This document shows positions 9,764 to 18,613 of a DNA stretch of 40,446 bases, in pieces. Both the position numbers and the translations under genes were made by a program. The notes beneath the pieces were generated by a model. It saw only the letters and a list, made by a program, of their open reading frames with translations, was not told the DNA's origin and did no database searches. Within the stretch, counting starts at the first letter, position 1, and the number at the start of each line of letters is the position of its first letter. Source of the stretch: Pseudomonadales bacterium (GTDB lineage Bacteria; Pseudomonadota; Gammaproteobacteria; Pseudomonadales; Azotimanducaceae); the NCBI GenBank assembly GCA_028279305.1, contig JANQOA010000348.1:1-40446 (forward strand). Reading direction: 5' to 3'.

Positions 9764-10108
9764 TTAGATCATCACTTCCCTGGGCGGCAGGGCGGCTTTA
9801 CGTTCCACCGATTCCCGCGCCGCGCGCTTCGCCTGCGCGCGCCTGGCCAGGCGGTGATCCTCCAGGGTCAGGGTGCTGGAATTGACACCGGCCAGCACCG
9901 GCTGGCGCTGTTTTTCCCGGCTCTGCTGGAAGTCTGACAATTCCGTCTGTTCGAGGACAAATTGCGCCATCTCGTCCTGCGCCTGGCGTTCACTGACAAA
10001 CGGGCCCCTGTCCCCTTCGCGGGAAGCGAAGTACCACAGCTCGTTCATGCGGAATACCCGCTCGCTGCTGCGAAAGTAGGTCTTTTGGGCGTTGTCGTCC
10101 CGGCGCAT
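9764..10108 (-). CDS. Small conserved-looking hypothetical protein
   Basis: The 114-residue soluble protein has an N-terminal part with Y-F-R-S-S-E-R, W-Y-F-A-S-R-E-G and G-P-F. This resembles small gammaproteobacterial proteins annotated as DUF6316; I give that name only tentatively. The C-terminal half is very rich in Arg, Ala and Glu and probably helical. There is no signal peptide or catalytic motif. It starts with ATG at 10108, is divergent from the glycyl-tRNA synthetase gene across 179 bases, and precedes the SDR gene on the same strand. The function is unknown. Confidence 0.7.
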   Translation of the reverse strand: MRRDDNAQKTYFRSSERVFRMNELWYFASREGDRGPFVSERQAQDEMAQFVLEQTELSDFQQSREKQRQPVLAGVNSSTLTLEDHRLARRAQAKRAARESVERKAALPPREVMI

Positions 10109-10287
10109 CTGTCAATTACCTTGTCTTCAGTGATCGTTGATTAGTTTCTATCCAATATTTCAACAGACTCGGCACCATGAAGGTATGCCGCAGATGTGAT
10201 CGCTTGTAAGGATTTGTAGCGCCCAACCTTCCCCGGGCAGGGATTTCCGGTATAGTTCGCGCGCTTTAACTACTTTGAGAGCCCGTT

Positions 10288-11667
10288 GTGACCGCATCCA
10301 CCATGGAAGAACTGGTTGGCCTGGCTAAACGCCGCGGCTTCATCTTTCAGTCCAGTGACATCTATGGCGGCCTGCAGGGATTGTATGACTACGGCCCCCT
10401 CGGCGTTGAGTTGAAGAATAATCTGAAAGCCGCCTGGTGGCGCGCCATGGTCTACGACCGGGACGATGTGGAAGGCCTGGACGCCGCCATTCTAACCAAC
10501 CCGCTGACCCTGCGTTACTCCGGTCATGAAGCGACCTTTACCGACCCGCTGGTAGACTGCCGGGAATGCAAAAGCCGCTGGCGGGCTGATCATCTGGAAG
10601 ATAACCGCTGCCCCAACTGCGGCTCCGAGGATCTGACCGATCCGCGGCCTTTTAACCTGATGTTCAAAACCCAGGTGGGACCGGTTGATGACGGCAGCTC
10701 ATTTGCTTACCTGCGGCCGGAAACGGCACAAGCCATTTTTACCAACTTCAAAAACGTAGTTGACTCAACCTCGCCCAAACTGCCGTTCGGCATTGCGCAA
10801 ATCGGCAAAGCCTTCCGCAACGAAATTACGCCGCGCAATTTTATCTTCCGGGTGCGGGAATTCGAACAGATGGAACTCGAATTTTTTGTCAAACCGGGTG
10901 AAGACGAACAATGGCACGACACCTGGGTGCACGAACGGCTGAAATGGTGGGCGCAGCAGGGGGTGGATAACAACCAGCTTGAGCTTTATCACGTCCCCGC
11001 GGACGAGTTGGCCCACTACAGCAAAGCCACCGTTGATGTCATGTACCGGTTCCCCCACGGCCTTGAGGAACTGGAAGGCATCGCCAACCGGACCGATTTT
11101 GATCTGGGGTCGCATACCAAAAACCAGGCGGACTACAACCTGCGCGCTGCAGTGCAGCCCAATGCCGATTCCAACGCCAAACTGGCCATTCAAGACGTGC
11201 AGAGCAAAACCTGGCAGGTGCCGTATGTCATTGAACCCTCCGCGGGAGTCGACCGGGGCGTGCTGGCGGTGATGAACGAAGCCTACCGGGTGGAACAGCT
11301 GGACGGCGGCAAACAACGCACCGTCATGGCATTCAAGCCACATCTGGCACCCATCAAAGTTGCGGTTCTGCCGCTGAAGCGCAACCATGAGGGTATTGTC
11401 GGCAAAGCGCGGGAGATCAAGCGGACCCTGCAGCGCCTGGGACTGGGCCGCATTCTCTATGAGGACACCGGCAACATCGGCAAAGGTTACCGCCGCCACG
11501 ACGAAGCCGGCACCCCGCTGTGCGTGACCGTGGACTTCCAGACCATCGAAGACGATAACACGGTCACCGTCCGTGACCGTGACAGCATGGCGCAACAACG
11601 TATCGCGGTGGAGGAACTGGCGGATTTTGTCACCGAAAGCCTGGCTCCGGCAGCCGCTGAGGACTGA
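10288..11667 (+). CDS. glyS: Glycyl-tRNA synthetase, single-chain class II (alpha2) type
   Basis: This enzyme charges tRNA(Gly) with glycine. The 459-residue product is the homodimeric, eukaryote/Gram-positive-like form and not the alpha2beta2 GlyQ/GlyS found in most Gammaproteobacteria. It opens with [13 protein letters not shown] four-Cys insertion follows (Cys91, 94, 108, 111) next to [10 protein letters not shown]. Motif 2 F-R-N-E is at about 177-180 and motif 3 P-S-A-G-V-D-R-G-V at about 317-325. A C-terminal anticodon-binding domain lies at about 350-450. The GTG at 10288 is used, with ATG at 10303 as an alternative. TATAGT at 10251 could be a -10 box, but no good -35 accompanies it. 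The ACT gene follows after 2 bases. Confidence 0.96.
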   Translation: MTASTMEELVGLAKRRGFIFQSSDIYGGLQGLYDYGPLGVELKNNLKAAWWRAMVYDRDDVEGLDAAILTNPLTLRYSGHEATFTDPLVDCRECKSRWRADHLEDNRCPNCGSEDLTDPRPFNLMFKTQVGPVDDGSSFAYLRPETAQAIFTNFKNVVDSTSPKLPFGIAQIGKAFRNEITPRNFIFRVREFEQMELEFFVKPGEDEQWHDTWVHERLKWWAQQGVDNNQLELYHVPADELAHYSKATVDVMYRFPHGLEELEGIANRTDFDLGSHTKNQADYNLRAAVQPNADSNAKLAIQDVQSKTWQVPYVIEPSAGVDRGVLAVMNEAYRVEQLDGGKQRTVMAFKPHLAPIKVAVLPLKRNHEGIVGKAREIKRTLQRLGLGRILYEDTGNIGKGYRRHDEAGTPLCVTVDFQTIEDDNTVTVRDRDSMAQQRIAVEELADFVTESLAPAAAED

Positions 11668-11669
11668 GC

Positions 11670-12194
11670 ATGGCCCACGCGGTTATTGCCACTATTGGAC
11701 ACGACCGGCCCGGTCTGGTCAGCGACATCACCGCGGTGGCCAAACGCCACGGCATCAACATTGCTGACAGCCGCATGACGGTGCTGGGCGGCGAGTTTGC
11801 GGTCCTGATGGCGGTAGAAGGTGAAGATCAGGCGTTACAGTCGTTTCACCAGGCGATGGATCAGTTATGCAGCGGTGCGGACCTGGCGTTTGTTTTCCGC
11901 CGCACGCAGCCGCGCCAGGACCTGGCGCCGGTGCGCAACTACGCGGCAACCGTGGTGGCGTTGGACCACCCCGGCATTGTGCACGGCATCGCTGAGTTCT
12001 TTTCCGCACGCAACATCAATATCCGTGACTTGACCACCGACACTACCCCCGCGGCGCATACCGGCACCCCCATTTTCAGCGTCAGCCTGATTGCCGAAGT
12101 GCCCGCTGACATCCGCGTACATGAGTTGCGCGAGGCGTTCAACACCTTCTGTGCCGAAGCTGACCTGGACGGCACCCTGGAGGCGGCACCCTAG
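11670..12194 (+). CDS. GcvR-like double-ACT-domain regulator
   Basis: The 174-residue protein has two ACT domains, about residues 4-75 (A-T-I-G-H-D-R-P-G-L-V) and 92-165 (V-V-A-L-D-H-P-G-I-V). This is the architecture of GcvR, the accessory repressor that senses glycine and controls the glycine cleavage operon in E. coli. It begins 2 bases after the glycyl-tRNA synthetase stop and is almost certainly cotranscribed with it. That makes a glycine-sensing role attractive, but ligand and partner are inferred from family and neighbourhood only. The TAG stop shares CTAG with the TAG of the convergent protease gene. Confidence 0.87.
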   Translation: MAHAVIATIGHDRPGLVSDITAVAKRHGINIADSRMTVLGGEFAVLMAVEGEDQALQSFHQAMDQLCSGADLAFVFRRTQPRQDLAPVRNYAATVVALDHPGIVHGIAEFFSARNINIRDLTTDTTPAAHTGTPIFSVSLIAEVPADIRVHELREAFNTFCAEADLDGTLEAAP

Positions 12195-14170
12195 AACTCG
12201 ATACGTTGCATCCCCGCGGCGCTATTGCCGCCGGCGTCCGCACGGGCAGCCCGGAGCCGGCCGCTGCGCCGCTTGATGGCACGTCCGCTGCGCTGCAGGG
12301 TGAGCTGCAGATCTCCTGACGCAGCGGCAAAGCGGCTGTTACCCGTGCTGTCCACGGTAATAACCTGTCCTTCCGCATCCCGTACCACCAGCACTTCGCC
12401 GGCCCGCGGCTGCCAGTTCAGCTCTGCCTGGCGCCCTTGCCGGGCCAGCTCAACCACCGCCGGCTGAGCTTCAGCGGTCAGTCTGGCCGCAGCCACCACC
12501 CGGCCCTGGCGGCGGATTTCGTAATGATCGATAGCGGTGACGGGGGCCGGAACGCTGAAGGCAAAACCCTGACGGCTATCCAGATCCGGGATGGCAAAAA
12601 CCGCAAAAGACTGTCTGATCACTTCGCTGCCGTGGCTGTCCCAGGCAATGAACTCATGGCTGGCTTCAGCACTGTGCGCAGCCCGCACGTGCTCGGTGGG
12701 CACCATGCGCAGGCCGCTCACCGTCTGCTCCAGCAGACGCCCGCTGATGGTCAGACCGCCGCTGCCGCCGCCCACGGATGGACCGAAGCCGATGGGAGAC
12801 TGGTCGCGGTGGGTCAGCGCCAGGTTGAAGTGATAATCGCTGACCCACAGGTCATTACAGTAGGTCATAAAGTCGCGCCTGGTGCCGGTGGGGTCTACCA
12901 GCGAATCGGTGTGGATATCAAATCCCCAGGTACCGATGGCACCGTTAGCCAGCGGGTAATCCGGGTCCGGGTTGGGTGAATTACACCCCGGCGCGTGGCT
13001 GAGGTCGAGATTGTGTCCCAACTCGTGAGCAACAATAAAAAATTGCCCGCCGAGATCGATGCTGACGCTGACCGGAAAACCTACATAGCCGATGCCGGCC
13101 GTGCCTGAAGTAGAGCCCCCCGGCGGGATGATCACACCGTGATAGAGCCGGTTGCTGTTGTCCAGATCCCGCAGGTCCGCCATTTCAATCAGCAGCTGAT
13201 CCAGGTCATAAGCCCCGTTAAAGACGTAAGGCGCCCGCACTTCTGCATCATAGGCACCAATTGGCAGTACCTGCAGGGATTCGCGCATGTAATCATCAAC
13301 GTTGATGCTGGGTGTCTGGCCCTGGAATGTCACCGGCACAAAGGTGACGTTCAGCGGACCCGGATCCACTACCTGCAACGACAGGTTACCCGTTTCCGGA
13401 TAGCGGACCAGCGCCGCGCCGCTGCCCACCTCCACCCGCAGGGCGGCGTTGGCAACCATGGCGCCGGCCGGCAGCACCACAAAATGGCTGGCGCTGAGCA
13501 GACTGTCAGCGCCGGGCGTTGCGTCGATGGCGGCGGGCGCCTGCATCGGATAGATCTGATCCGCGGCGCCGGATACCGACACCACCACGTTGGCCGGCGG
13601 CACCGGGTTGCTGCCCGTGACAAACGCGCGCACCAGGACTTCGCGCTGCGCCAGCATCGGCACGCTGACAGCCTGGCTCACGGACGAATCAAAGCCCCGC
13701 GCCGCCTGGTTCAGAGTAACCTTGTGGATGGCAAAGTTGCTGCTGAGCGGCACACAGGTAGCCGACACCGGGATGTTCACCTGGGCTTCATCAGCGTCGT
13801 TGGAGTTTAACACCAGGGTGCCGGCCAGATCCTGCGCGCCACAGGTCACCGTCAAGGTCACCGTGGCGCCGGCGCCGGCAGCCACCGCGCCGCTGGCCGG
13901 CGCAACGGTCAGCCAGGACAGCGCCTCGCTGAAATCGTAGCTCAATTCAGCGTCACCGGTGTTATTAAAACTGAGTTGCAGGGTATCGGACTCACCCTGG
14001 TTAATTTCGAAGCTGGCAGCCGCTGGCGCCAGGTTGGCAAGCTCAGGCGCGCCGACTGAGGGCGCGGGAGGTGGATTGGTGACATTGTCGCTGCTGCTGG
14101 AACCGCCGCCACCGCCGCATGCGGCAAGTAACGCCACGCACAATAGCGCGCCAACCCTTATACCTGCCAT
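12191..14170 (-). CDS. Secreted metzincin-like metalloprotease lipoprotein
   Basis: The 659-residue product starts with a lipoprotein signal (L-L-A-A-C, lipidated Cys18) followed by a Gly/Ser linker. A beta-sandwich domain resembling BACON/ASH modules lies at about 45-140, with an Ig-like stretch to about 275. The catalytic region has H-E-L-G-H-N-L-D-L-S-H (His382, Glu383, His386, His392) and a downstream F-M-T-Y-C that could be the Met-turn (Met435). This is the zinc-binding pattern of metzincins, but Asp occupies the place of the usual Gly in HExxHxxGxxH. The C-terminal part may hold further beta domains. It is probably anchored to the outer membrane and degrades external protein. The exact peptidase family is not certain. 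Confidence 0.85.
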   Translation of the reverse strand: MAGIRVGALLCVALLAACGGGGGSSSSDNVTNPPPAPSVGAPELANLAPAAASFEINQGESDTLQLSFNNTGDAELSYDFSEALSWLTVAPASGAVAAGAGATVTLTVTCGAQDLAGTLVLNSNDADEAQVNIPVSATCVPLSSNFAIHKVTLNQAARGFDSSVSQAVSVPMLAQREVLVRAFVTGSNPVPPANVVVSVSGAADQIYPMQAPAAIDATPGADSLLSASHFVVLPAGAMVANAALRVEVGSGAALVRYPETGNLSLQVVDPGPLNVTFVPVTFQGQTPSINVDDYMRESLQVLPIGAYDAEVRAPYVFNGAYDLDQLLIEMADLRDLDNSNRLYHGVIIPPGGSTSGTAGIGYVGFPVSVSIDLGGQFFIVAHELGHNLDLSHAPGCNSPNPDPDYPLANGAIGTWGFDIHTDSLVDPTGTRRDFMTYCNDLWVSDYHFNLALTHRDQSPIGFGPSVGGGSGGLTISGRLLEQTVSGLRMVPTEHVRAAHSAEASHEFIAWDSHGSEVIRQSFAVFAIPDLDSRQGFAFSVPAPVTAIDHYEIRRQGRVVAAARLTAEAQPAVVELARQGRQAELNWQPRAGEVLVVRDAEGQVITVDSTGNSRFAAASGDLQLTLQRSGRAIKRRSGRLRAARADAGGNSAAGMQRIEF

Positions 14171-14393
14171 GTCTTACCCCACTGTTTGGCCGAAGCGGAA
14201 TAAGATCATTTCTGCGCGGAGAGAAACGTGACCGGGTTGATTTTGCCCGGCTGACGGAGCAAATGTGAGATCTGGTTCTCACTATCTCCATATTTGCCCA
14301 ACCGTCAGGATCGGGGAGGGATTCGGGCGTGCGTTACGGGGTGCTGGCGGGTATGGGCGGTCTGGGCTGGGTGTTGAGTAGTCGGGGTCCAGT

Positions 14394-14416
14394 GGGCCCG
14401 GTTGAGAACCGGGCCC
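14394..14416. other. Perfect stem-loop downstream of the OmpA-like lipoprotein gene
   Basis: GGGCCCGGTT (14394-14403) pairs perfectly with AACCGGGCCC (14407-14416) around a three-base loop. It begins 14 bases beyond the stop of the ompA-like gene on the minus strand. No T-run follows on either strand, so it is not a textbook rho-independent terminator. It may protect the mRNA 3' end or help termination. The rest of the 14171-14429 spacer shows nothing else I can name. Confidence 0.6.
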
Positions 14417-14429
14417 GGTGAGTAGCGGC

Positions 14430-15092
14430 TTACGCCGCGGTCAAGGGTTTCAGTACCAGTTCAACCCGGCGGTTCAGCTGACGCCCGGACGGCGTGCTGT
14501 TGTCCGCCACCGGATAGTGGGGCCCTACCCCCATGGTGTACACCCGGTCGGTACTGATGCCGGTACCCCGCAGATACGTGGCGACGCTGCCCGCCCGGCG
14601 CTGGGATAACGCGACGTTGTAATCTTCACCGCCGGTGCTGTCGGTATGGCCGGTAACGTCAACCAGCGTCTGGTCGTATTCTTTAAGCACCAGGCTGACG
14701 GAATCCAGTACCGGCAGGAAATTGTTCTGCAGGTCCGAACGGTCCACGTCAAAAGTAATGTTACCCGGCATGTTCAGCACCAGATCGTTGCCCATGCGGG
14801 TCACACTGACCCCGGTACCCTGCAATTGCGCCCGCAGTTTATTTTCCTGCGCGTCCATGTAGGCACCCACCGCGGTGCCGCTTAACGCGCCAACCCCGGC
14901 ACCTATCAACGCCCGCTTGCGGCGCTCGTCCGCATCGTCCCCGGTGAGCGCACCCACAACCGCACCGATGGCCGCGCCAATGCCGGCGCCTTTAGCCTTG
15001 TTGGAGGCTTCCCGCTCGCCGGTGTAGGGGTTCGTGGTACAGGCTGTTAAAAGAATGGCAATAACGGCCACAAATGCACTAGTTCGTCTCAT
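14430..15092 (-). CDS. OmpA-family lipoprotein with glycine zipper (YiaD/YfiB type)
   Basis: The 220-residue product has a lipoprotein signal ending L-L-T-A-C (Cys18). A glycine-zipper region with repeated G-A-x-x-G-A (about 35-80) follows, then a C-terminal OmpA peptidoglycan-binding domain with T-G-H-T-D-S-T-G-G and S-Q-R-R-A. This is the layout of YiaD, an outer-membrane lipoprotein that binds peptidoglycan non-covalently. The ATG at 15092 gives a clean signal peptide; the frame is open further upstream to 15236 but without a signal-like start. It is divergent from the PEP-CTERM gene across 240 bases. Confidence 0.93.
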   Translation of the reverse strand: MRRTSAFVAVIAILLTACTTNPYTGEREASNKAKGAGIGAAIGAVVGALTGDDADERRKRALIGAGVGALSGTAVGAYMDAQENKLRAQLQGTGVSVTRMGNDLVLNMPGNITFDVDRSDLQNNFLPVLDSVSLVLKEYDQTLVDVTGHTDSTGGEDYNVALSQRRAGSVATYLRGTGISTDRVYTMGVGPHYPVADNSTPSGRQLNRRVELVLKPLTAA

Positions 15093-15332
15093 CAATCCAA
15101 CCAATAAGTAATAGGTTCGCGAATGCTGCCACAATGACCTGAACGCGGCCTGAATCTGTGTATCAATTCTGATAATTCCCCCTAAAATCAGCGTGTTGCG
15201 GCCTAATTCGCAAGACAATCCAGCTGCGCAAGACACCTTACAAAGTCCTTACAAGCAATACAAAGCCAAAGCCTTGCAAAAGCGGGAAACTGCTAAAGTG
15301 CAGTTCTCTACTCTTAGGAGGCAATAGGAAAC

Positions 15333-16055
15333 ATGAGAAAGTTGTACATAGCAGTTGCTGCATTTGCAGCCCTAACCGTCTCGCAACTAGGACATGCGAT
15401 ACCGACGATACCGGGCGCCACTGATCTAGCCACGAACGACGGCGACACGTATTACGCGTTGCAGGGCAATGATAGTGGATGGTTTGTAAACGGGTACGAT
15501 TCGAACGGGAACTCAACCGGGTTTTCTGTTCAGTTGACCCCCAACGAACATATCACCCCGGATCTCCAACATTACGTTGGTCTGGCTTATGACGGGTCTA
15601 AGTTTTACACCCTGAAGAACGATTCGATCACGACTTCCCCCGGCGGCGGTCACGACACCTGGACAGTCATCAGTTTCAACACTGATGGTAGCTGGGATGG
15701 TGGTCACGTTCAGCTTGGACCGAGCCAATATGTTGCGCCCAGCCAGCAATCGTATGTTGGTTTGAGCGTCGCGGACGAGGGGTTCTTTGCACTCCTTGAA
15801 AACGAGGCGGCCGACACCTACTACAACGTTGGCTTCGACATGGAAACCGGCGCATTTAACGGCCACGCCATTGCTCTGGGTGACGCACCGAGTTATTCCC
15901 CGCTGGATAACATGGCTGCGTTCAACAATTCACCGGTACAGTTTGAGTACGGTAACAGCGCTGCGGAAGTCCATTCCGTACCCGAGCCGGGCACCGGCTT
16001 GCTGCTGGGCTCCATGCTGGCACTGGGTTTGATGGGGCGAAAGCGCCTGAGCTAA
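15333..16055 (+). CDS. PEP-CTERM sorting-domain protein, probable exosortase substrate
   Basis: The 240-residue protein has an N-terminal signal peptide (cleavage probably after G-H-A, residues 20-22). The C-terminal tripartite sorting signal has V-P-E-P (216-219), a hydrophobic helix and the basic tail G-R-K-R. Exosortases recognise such tails in bacteria that make exopolysaccharide. The mature part seems to consist of three imperfect repeats of about 50-60 residues, each with an aromatic strand (T-Y-Y-A-L, F-Y-T-L, F-F-A-L) and a Gly-rich turn. It is rich in Asp, Gly, Asn and Tyr. AGGAGG lies 11 bases before the ATG and a strong terminator follows, so it is monocistronic. The ligand or role is unknown. 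Confidence 0.9.
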   Translation: MRKLYIAVAAFAALTVSQLGHAIPTIPGATDLATNDGDTYYALQGNDSGWFVNGYDSNGNSTGFSVQLTPNEHITPDLQHYVGLAYDGSKFYTLKNDSITTSPGGGHDTWTVISFNTDGSWDGGHVQLGPSQYVAPSQQSYVGLSVADEGFFALLENEAADTYYNVGFDMETGAFNGHAIALGDAPSYSPLDNMAAFNNSPVQFEYGNSAAEVHSVPEPGTGLLLGSMLALGLMGRKRLS

Positions 16056-16077
16056 AATTGGATTCTTAGCAACTGCG

Positions 16078-16104
16078 GCCCGGGCTTTGCCCGGGCTTTT
16101 TTTT
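16078..16104 (+). terminator. Rho-independent terminator after the PEP-CTERM gene
   Basis: GCCCGGGC (16078-16085) pairs perfectly with GCCCGGGC (16089-16096) around TTT and is followed by eight T residues (16097-16104). It starts 22 bases after the PEP-CTERM stop and insulates that gene from the polysaccharide locus. Confidence 0.95.
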
Positions 16105-16192
16105 GCCCGCAATATCGGCGGCACTGTGTTTCAGAACCAACTACCTAGTATAGTTTTACCTTCAGCCGGCCGGATAGTCAGTAAAGCTTCAA

Positions 16193-17632
16193 GTGCTGTT
16201 CAACTCCTATGTATTCTTGTGCTGCTTCCTGCCGGTTGCGTTTTTTGTCTATGTTCTCCTCAGGAAATACCGCTTCGCCCGGGCATCCCTGATTTGGTTA
16301 TTGTGTTGTTCACTCTTTTTTTACGGCTGGTGGGAGCCCACCAACCTGCTGTTGTTATGCGCTTCAATCACCAGTAATTTCTGGCTCGGGCGCCAGCTTA
16401 CAGCCGTTCAGGTCCAGCAACCGTTACGCCGGTGCTATCTGTTAGCCGGCTTGCTATTCAACCTTGGACTGCTCTGTTACTTCAAGTACTCCTCCGTATT
16501 GCTCGATACGATTGCGCCGGAGTTGAATACCAGCCTGATCTTACAAGACGCAGCCTTACCTCTGGCGATATCCTTCTTCACTTTCCAACAGATTTCTTAT
16601 CTGGTTGATTGCTATCGGGCCGCCTCACCCCGGTATTCACTACTCGACTACAGCACATTTGTCGCATTTTTTCCCCAACTGATCGCCGGCCCGATTGTTA
16701 AACACAATGAACTTATTCCACAGCTGTACCTTGCGATCAGCCAGGCTCAAACCCGCAGAAATCTGGCTGGCGGGCTATTCCTTTTTTCGCTGGGGCTGTT
16801 TAAGAAAACCGTGGTGGCAGACTCTTTTGCGGTATGGGCCAACCACGGTTTCGATGTGGCCACCACTCTGAACGCTCTCGAAGCGTGGACCACCAGCACC
16901 GCTTACACGATGCAGCTCTATTTCGACTTCAGCGCGTACAGCGACATGGCGATAGGCCTCGGACTGATGTTCAATATCCGTCTTCCGGTGAATTTTGATT
17001 CACCCCTGAAGGCTGCGAATATCCAGGACTTCTGGAGACGATGGCACATAACGCTGTCGCGTTTTCTACGCGACTATCTGTATATACCGATGGGCGGCAA
17101 CCGCTCCGGCAACATATACTTTTCGCTGCTTGTTACGTTCATGCTCGGCGGCTGGTGGCATGGTGCAAGCTGGAATTTTCTTTTTTGGGGGCTGTTACAC
17201 GGCTTGGCTTTATGCATATATCGGCTATGGCGCAAAATTGGTTTCAAGCTGTGGCCGTGGTTCGCCTGGCTAATTACATTTTCGTTCGTTAACTTTGCGT
17301 TTGTGTTTTTCCGGGCGCGAAGCTGGGACGATGCGATCAAGGTGATCAGCGGTATGGCTGACATAGGCGCCAGCATGTTTCCAGAAGTAGTGTTCAAGGA
17401 CTGGCAATGGATGTCCGTCATAGAACGCGGCTTGGGCGTCTCAATATCCAACGCTACGTGGATATCACTCTGGCTGCTCGCCGGGTTTGCCATCATTCTG
17501 CTTACCCGCAACGCAGTACGCATAGAGGCAGCCGGCCTGACCGCGCGGTCGGCCGTGGCGGCCGGCGTCCTGTTTTGTATTGCTCTGATCAGCTTGGGGC
17601 AATCCAGTGAATTTCTGTATTTTGAGTTCTAA
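16193..17632 (+). CDS. MBOAT-family polysaccharide O-acetyltransferase (AlgI-like)
   Basis: The 479-residue multi-pass membrane protein matches the AlgI/DltB group of membrane-bound O-acyltransferases. It has about ten or more hydrophobic segments, the L-F-F-Y-G-W-W start region, F-F-P-Q-L-I-A-G-P-I and D-F-W-R-R-W-H-I-T-L-S. The segment G-G-W-W-H-G-A-S-W-N at about residues 319-328 holds the conserved catalytic His. Such proteins move acetyl groups from acetyl-CoA across the membrane to a periplasmic partner. The next gene, 3 bases downstream, encodes an SGNH-like protein that fits that role. The start is GTG at 16193 with a weak Shine-Dalgarno; a somewhat different start is possible. Confidence 0.93.
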   Translation: MLFNSYVFLCCFLPVAFFVYVLLRKYRFARASLIWLLCCSLFFYGWWEPTNLLLLCASITSNFWLGRQLTAVQVQQPLRRCYLLAGLLFNLGLLCYFKYSSVLLDTIAPELNTSLILQDAALPLAISFFTFQQISYLVDCYRAASPRYSLLDYSTFVAFFPQLIAGPIVKHNELIPQLYLAISQAQTRRNLAGGLFLFSLGLFKKTVVADSFAVWANHGFDVATTLNALEAWTTSTAYTMQLYFDFSAYSDMAIGLGLMFNIRLPVNFDSPLKAANIQDFWRRWHITLSRFLRDYLYIPMGGNRSGNIYFSLLVTFMLGGWWHGASWNFLFWGLLHGLALCIYRLWRKIGFKLWPWFAWLITFSFVNFAFVFFRARSWDDAIKVISGMADIGASMFPEVVFKDWQWMSVIERGLGVSISNATWISLWLLAGFAIILLTRNAVRIEAAGLTARSAVAAGVLFCIALISLGQSSEFLYFEF

Positions 17633-17635
17633 CCC

Positions 17636-18613
17636 ATGCCCCTCGTTCCAAACCGCTGGTTGTTAAGCTGGGCTTTGACGGTCACCGCTACCGGCACTAT
17701 CGCAGTCGGCGCACTATTGGCGCCGGTGTTTCTGCATCAAGCCCCTTTCAGGCTGTCAGACTCCATTTCCTACGATGCAAAGCTGAATTTTATTGTCAGC
17801 GCAAAAACCACGTTGTTGAGGGCTTCCACCCTGGTGGTCGGATCGTCTTTTGCACTCAACAATATCGACAGCAGAACCCTGTCCTCCGAAACCCTGGGGG
17901 AGGTGATCAATCTGGGATCATGGGGTCTGACAACAACGGACACACTTCGTCTACTGCAAATTATAGCCCCGCGGAACAAGCGCTATATCATATATGCCAG
18001 CCAATACTCGGACATCTCTTCGCAGGACAAACTTCAGGCCAACCCGCGCCTGGTAGGACGCTTCGTTAGCCGCGGCCCGGGCTTCAGTACCTTATTGTCC
18101 ATGTTCGAAAAATACCCGGCTCAGATGGGCAGCAACCTTGCCTGGTCCCGGGAACATATGGACCCCTCCAGCTATAAGTTCTTGAACTTCGATCAACACG
18201 GAGACGTCAATTATCAGGCGGATCAAATCGTCATTAACCCCGACCGCTGGCGAAAGCCCGCTTTCCGCTACGAACTGAAGGATGAGGACTACAGCGCATT
18301 GTTGGCACTCAGCAGGTACTGTAAAGACAACAACGCTGAGTTAATTGTCGTGCGCACACCCTACCGCGATGTTGAGCTGAATCCTCACCCGGCGTTAAGG
18401 CGAACGTTTAACCTGCACGGACAAAAACTCAAAACCCTATCTGTACAAGGACACTTCCTGTACGTCGACACACACCAGACACTGCAGCTCAGTGACCGCT
18501 ATTTCGTTGATATTGCCCATCTAAACGCCCAGGGTGCTGAGCTGGTGTCGAAGCAGATCATCCGGCATATGCGCTTGATGCAGCAGGATCAGTTTGCAAA
18601 CACAAAATCATAG
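17636..18613 (+). CDS. SGNH-like periplasmic acetyltransfer partner of the MBOAT protein
   Basis: The 325-residue protein has one N-terminal transmembrane helix (about 9-33) and a periplasmic domain. It shows V-V-G-S-S-F-A (Ser71 as likely nucleophile, replacing the G-D-S form) and D-I-A-H-L-N (Asp292, His295), a catalytic pair typical of SGNH hydrolases such as AlgX, AlgJ and DltD-like proteins. It directly follows the MBOAT gene, so the two probably O-acetylate the polysaccharide made by this locus. Overall similarity to a named family is not obvious by eye. The 3' end overlaps the convergent GT-C-like gene by 25 bases. Confidence 0.72.
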   Translation: MPLVPNRWLLSWALTVTATGTIAVGALLAPVFLHQAPFRLSDSISYDAKLNFIVSAKTTLLRASTLVVGSSFALNNIDSRTLSSETLGEVINLGSWGLTTTDTLRLLQIIAPRNKRYIIYASQYSDISSQDKLQANPRLVGRFVSRGPGFSTLLSMFEKYPAQMGSNLAWSREHMDPSSYKFLNFDQHGDVNYQADQIVINPDRWRKPAFRYELKDEDYSALLALSRYCKDNNAELIVVRTPYRDVELNPHPALRRTFNLHGQKLKTLSVQGHFLYVDTHQTLQLSDRYFVDIAHLNAQGAELVSKQIIRHMRLMQQDQFANTKS

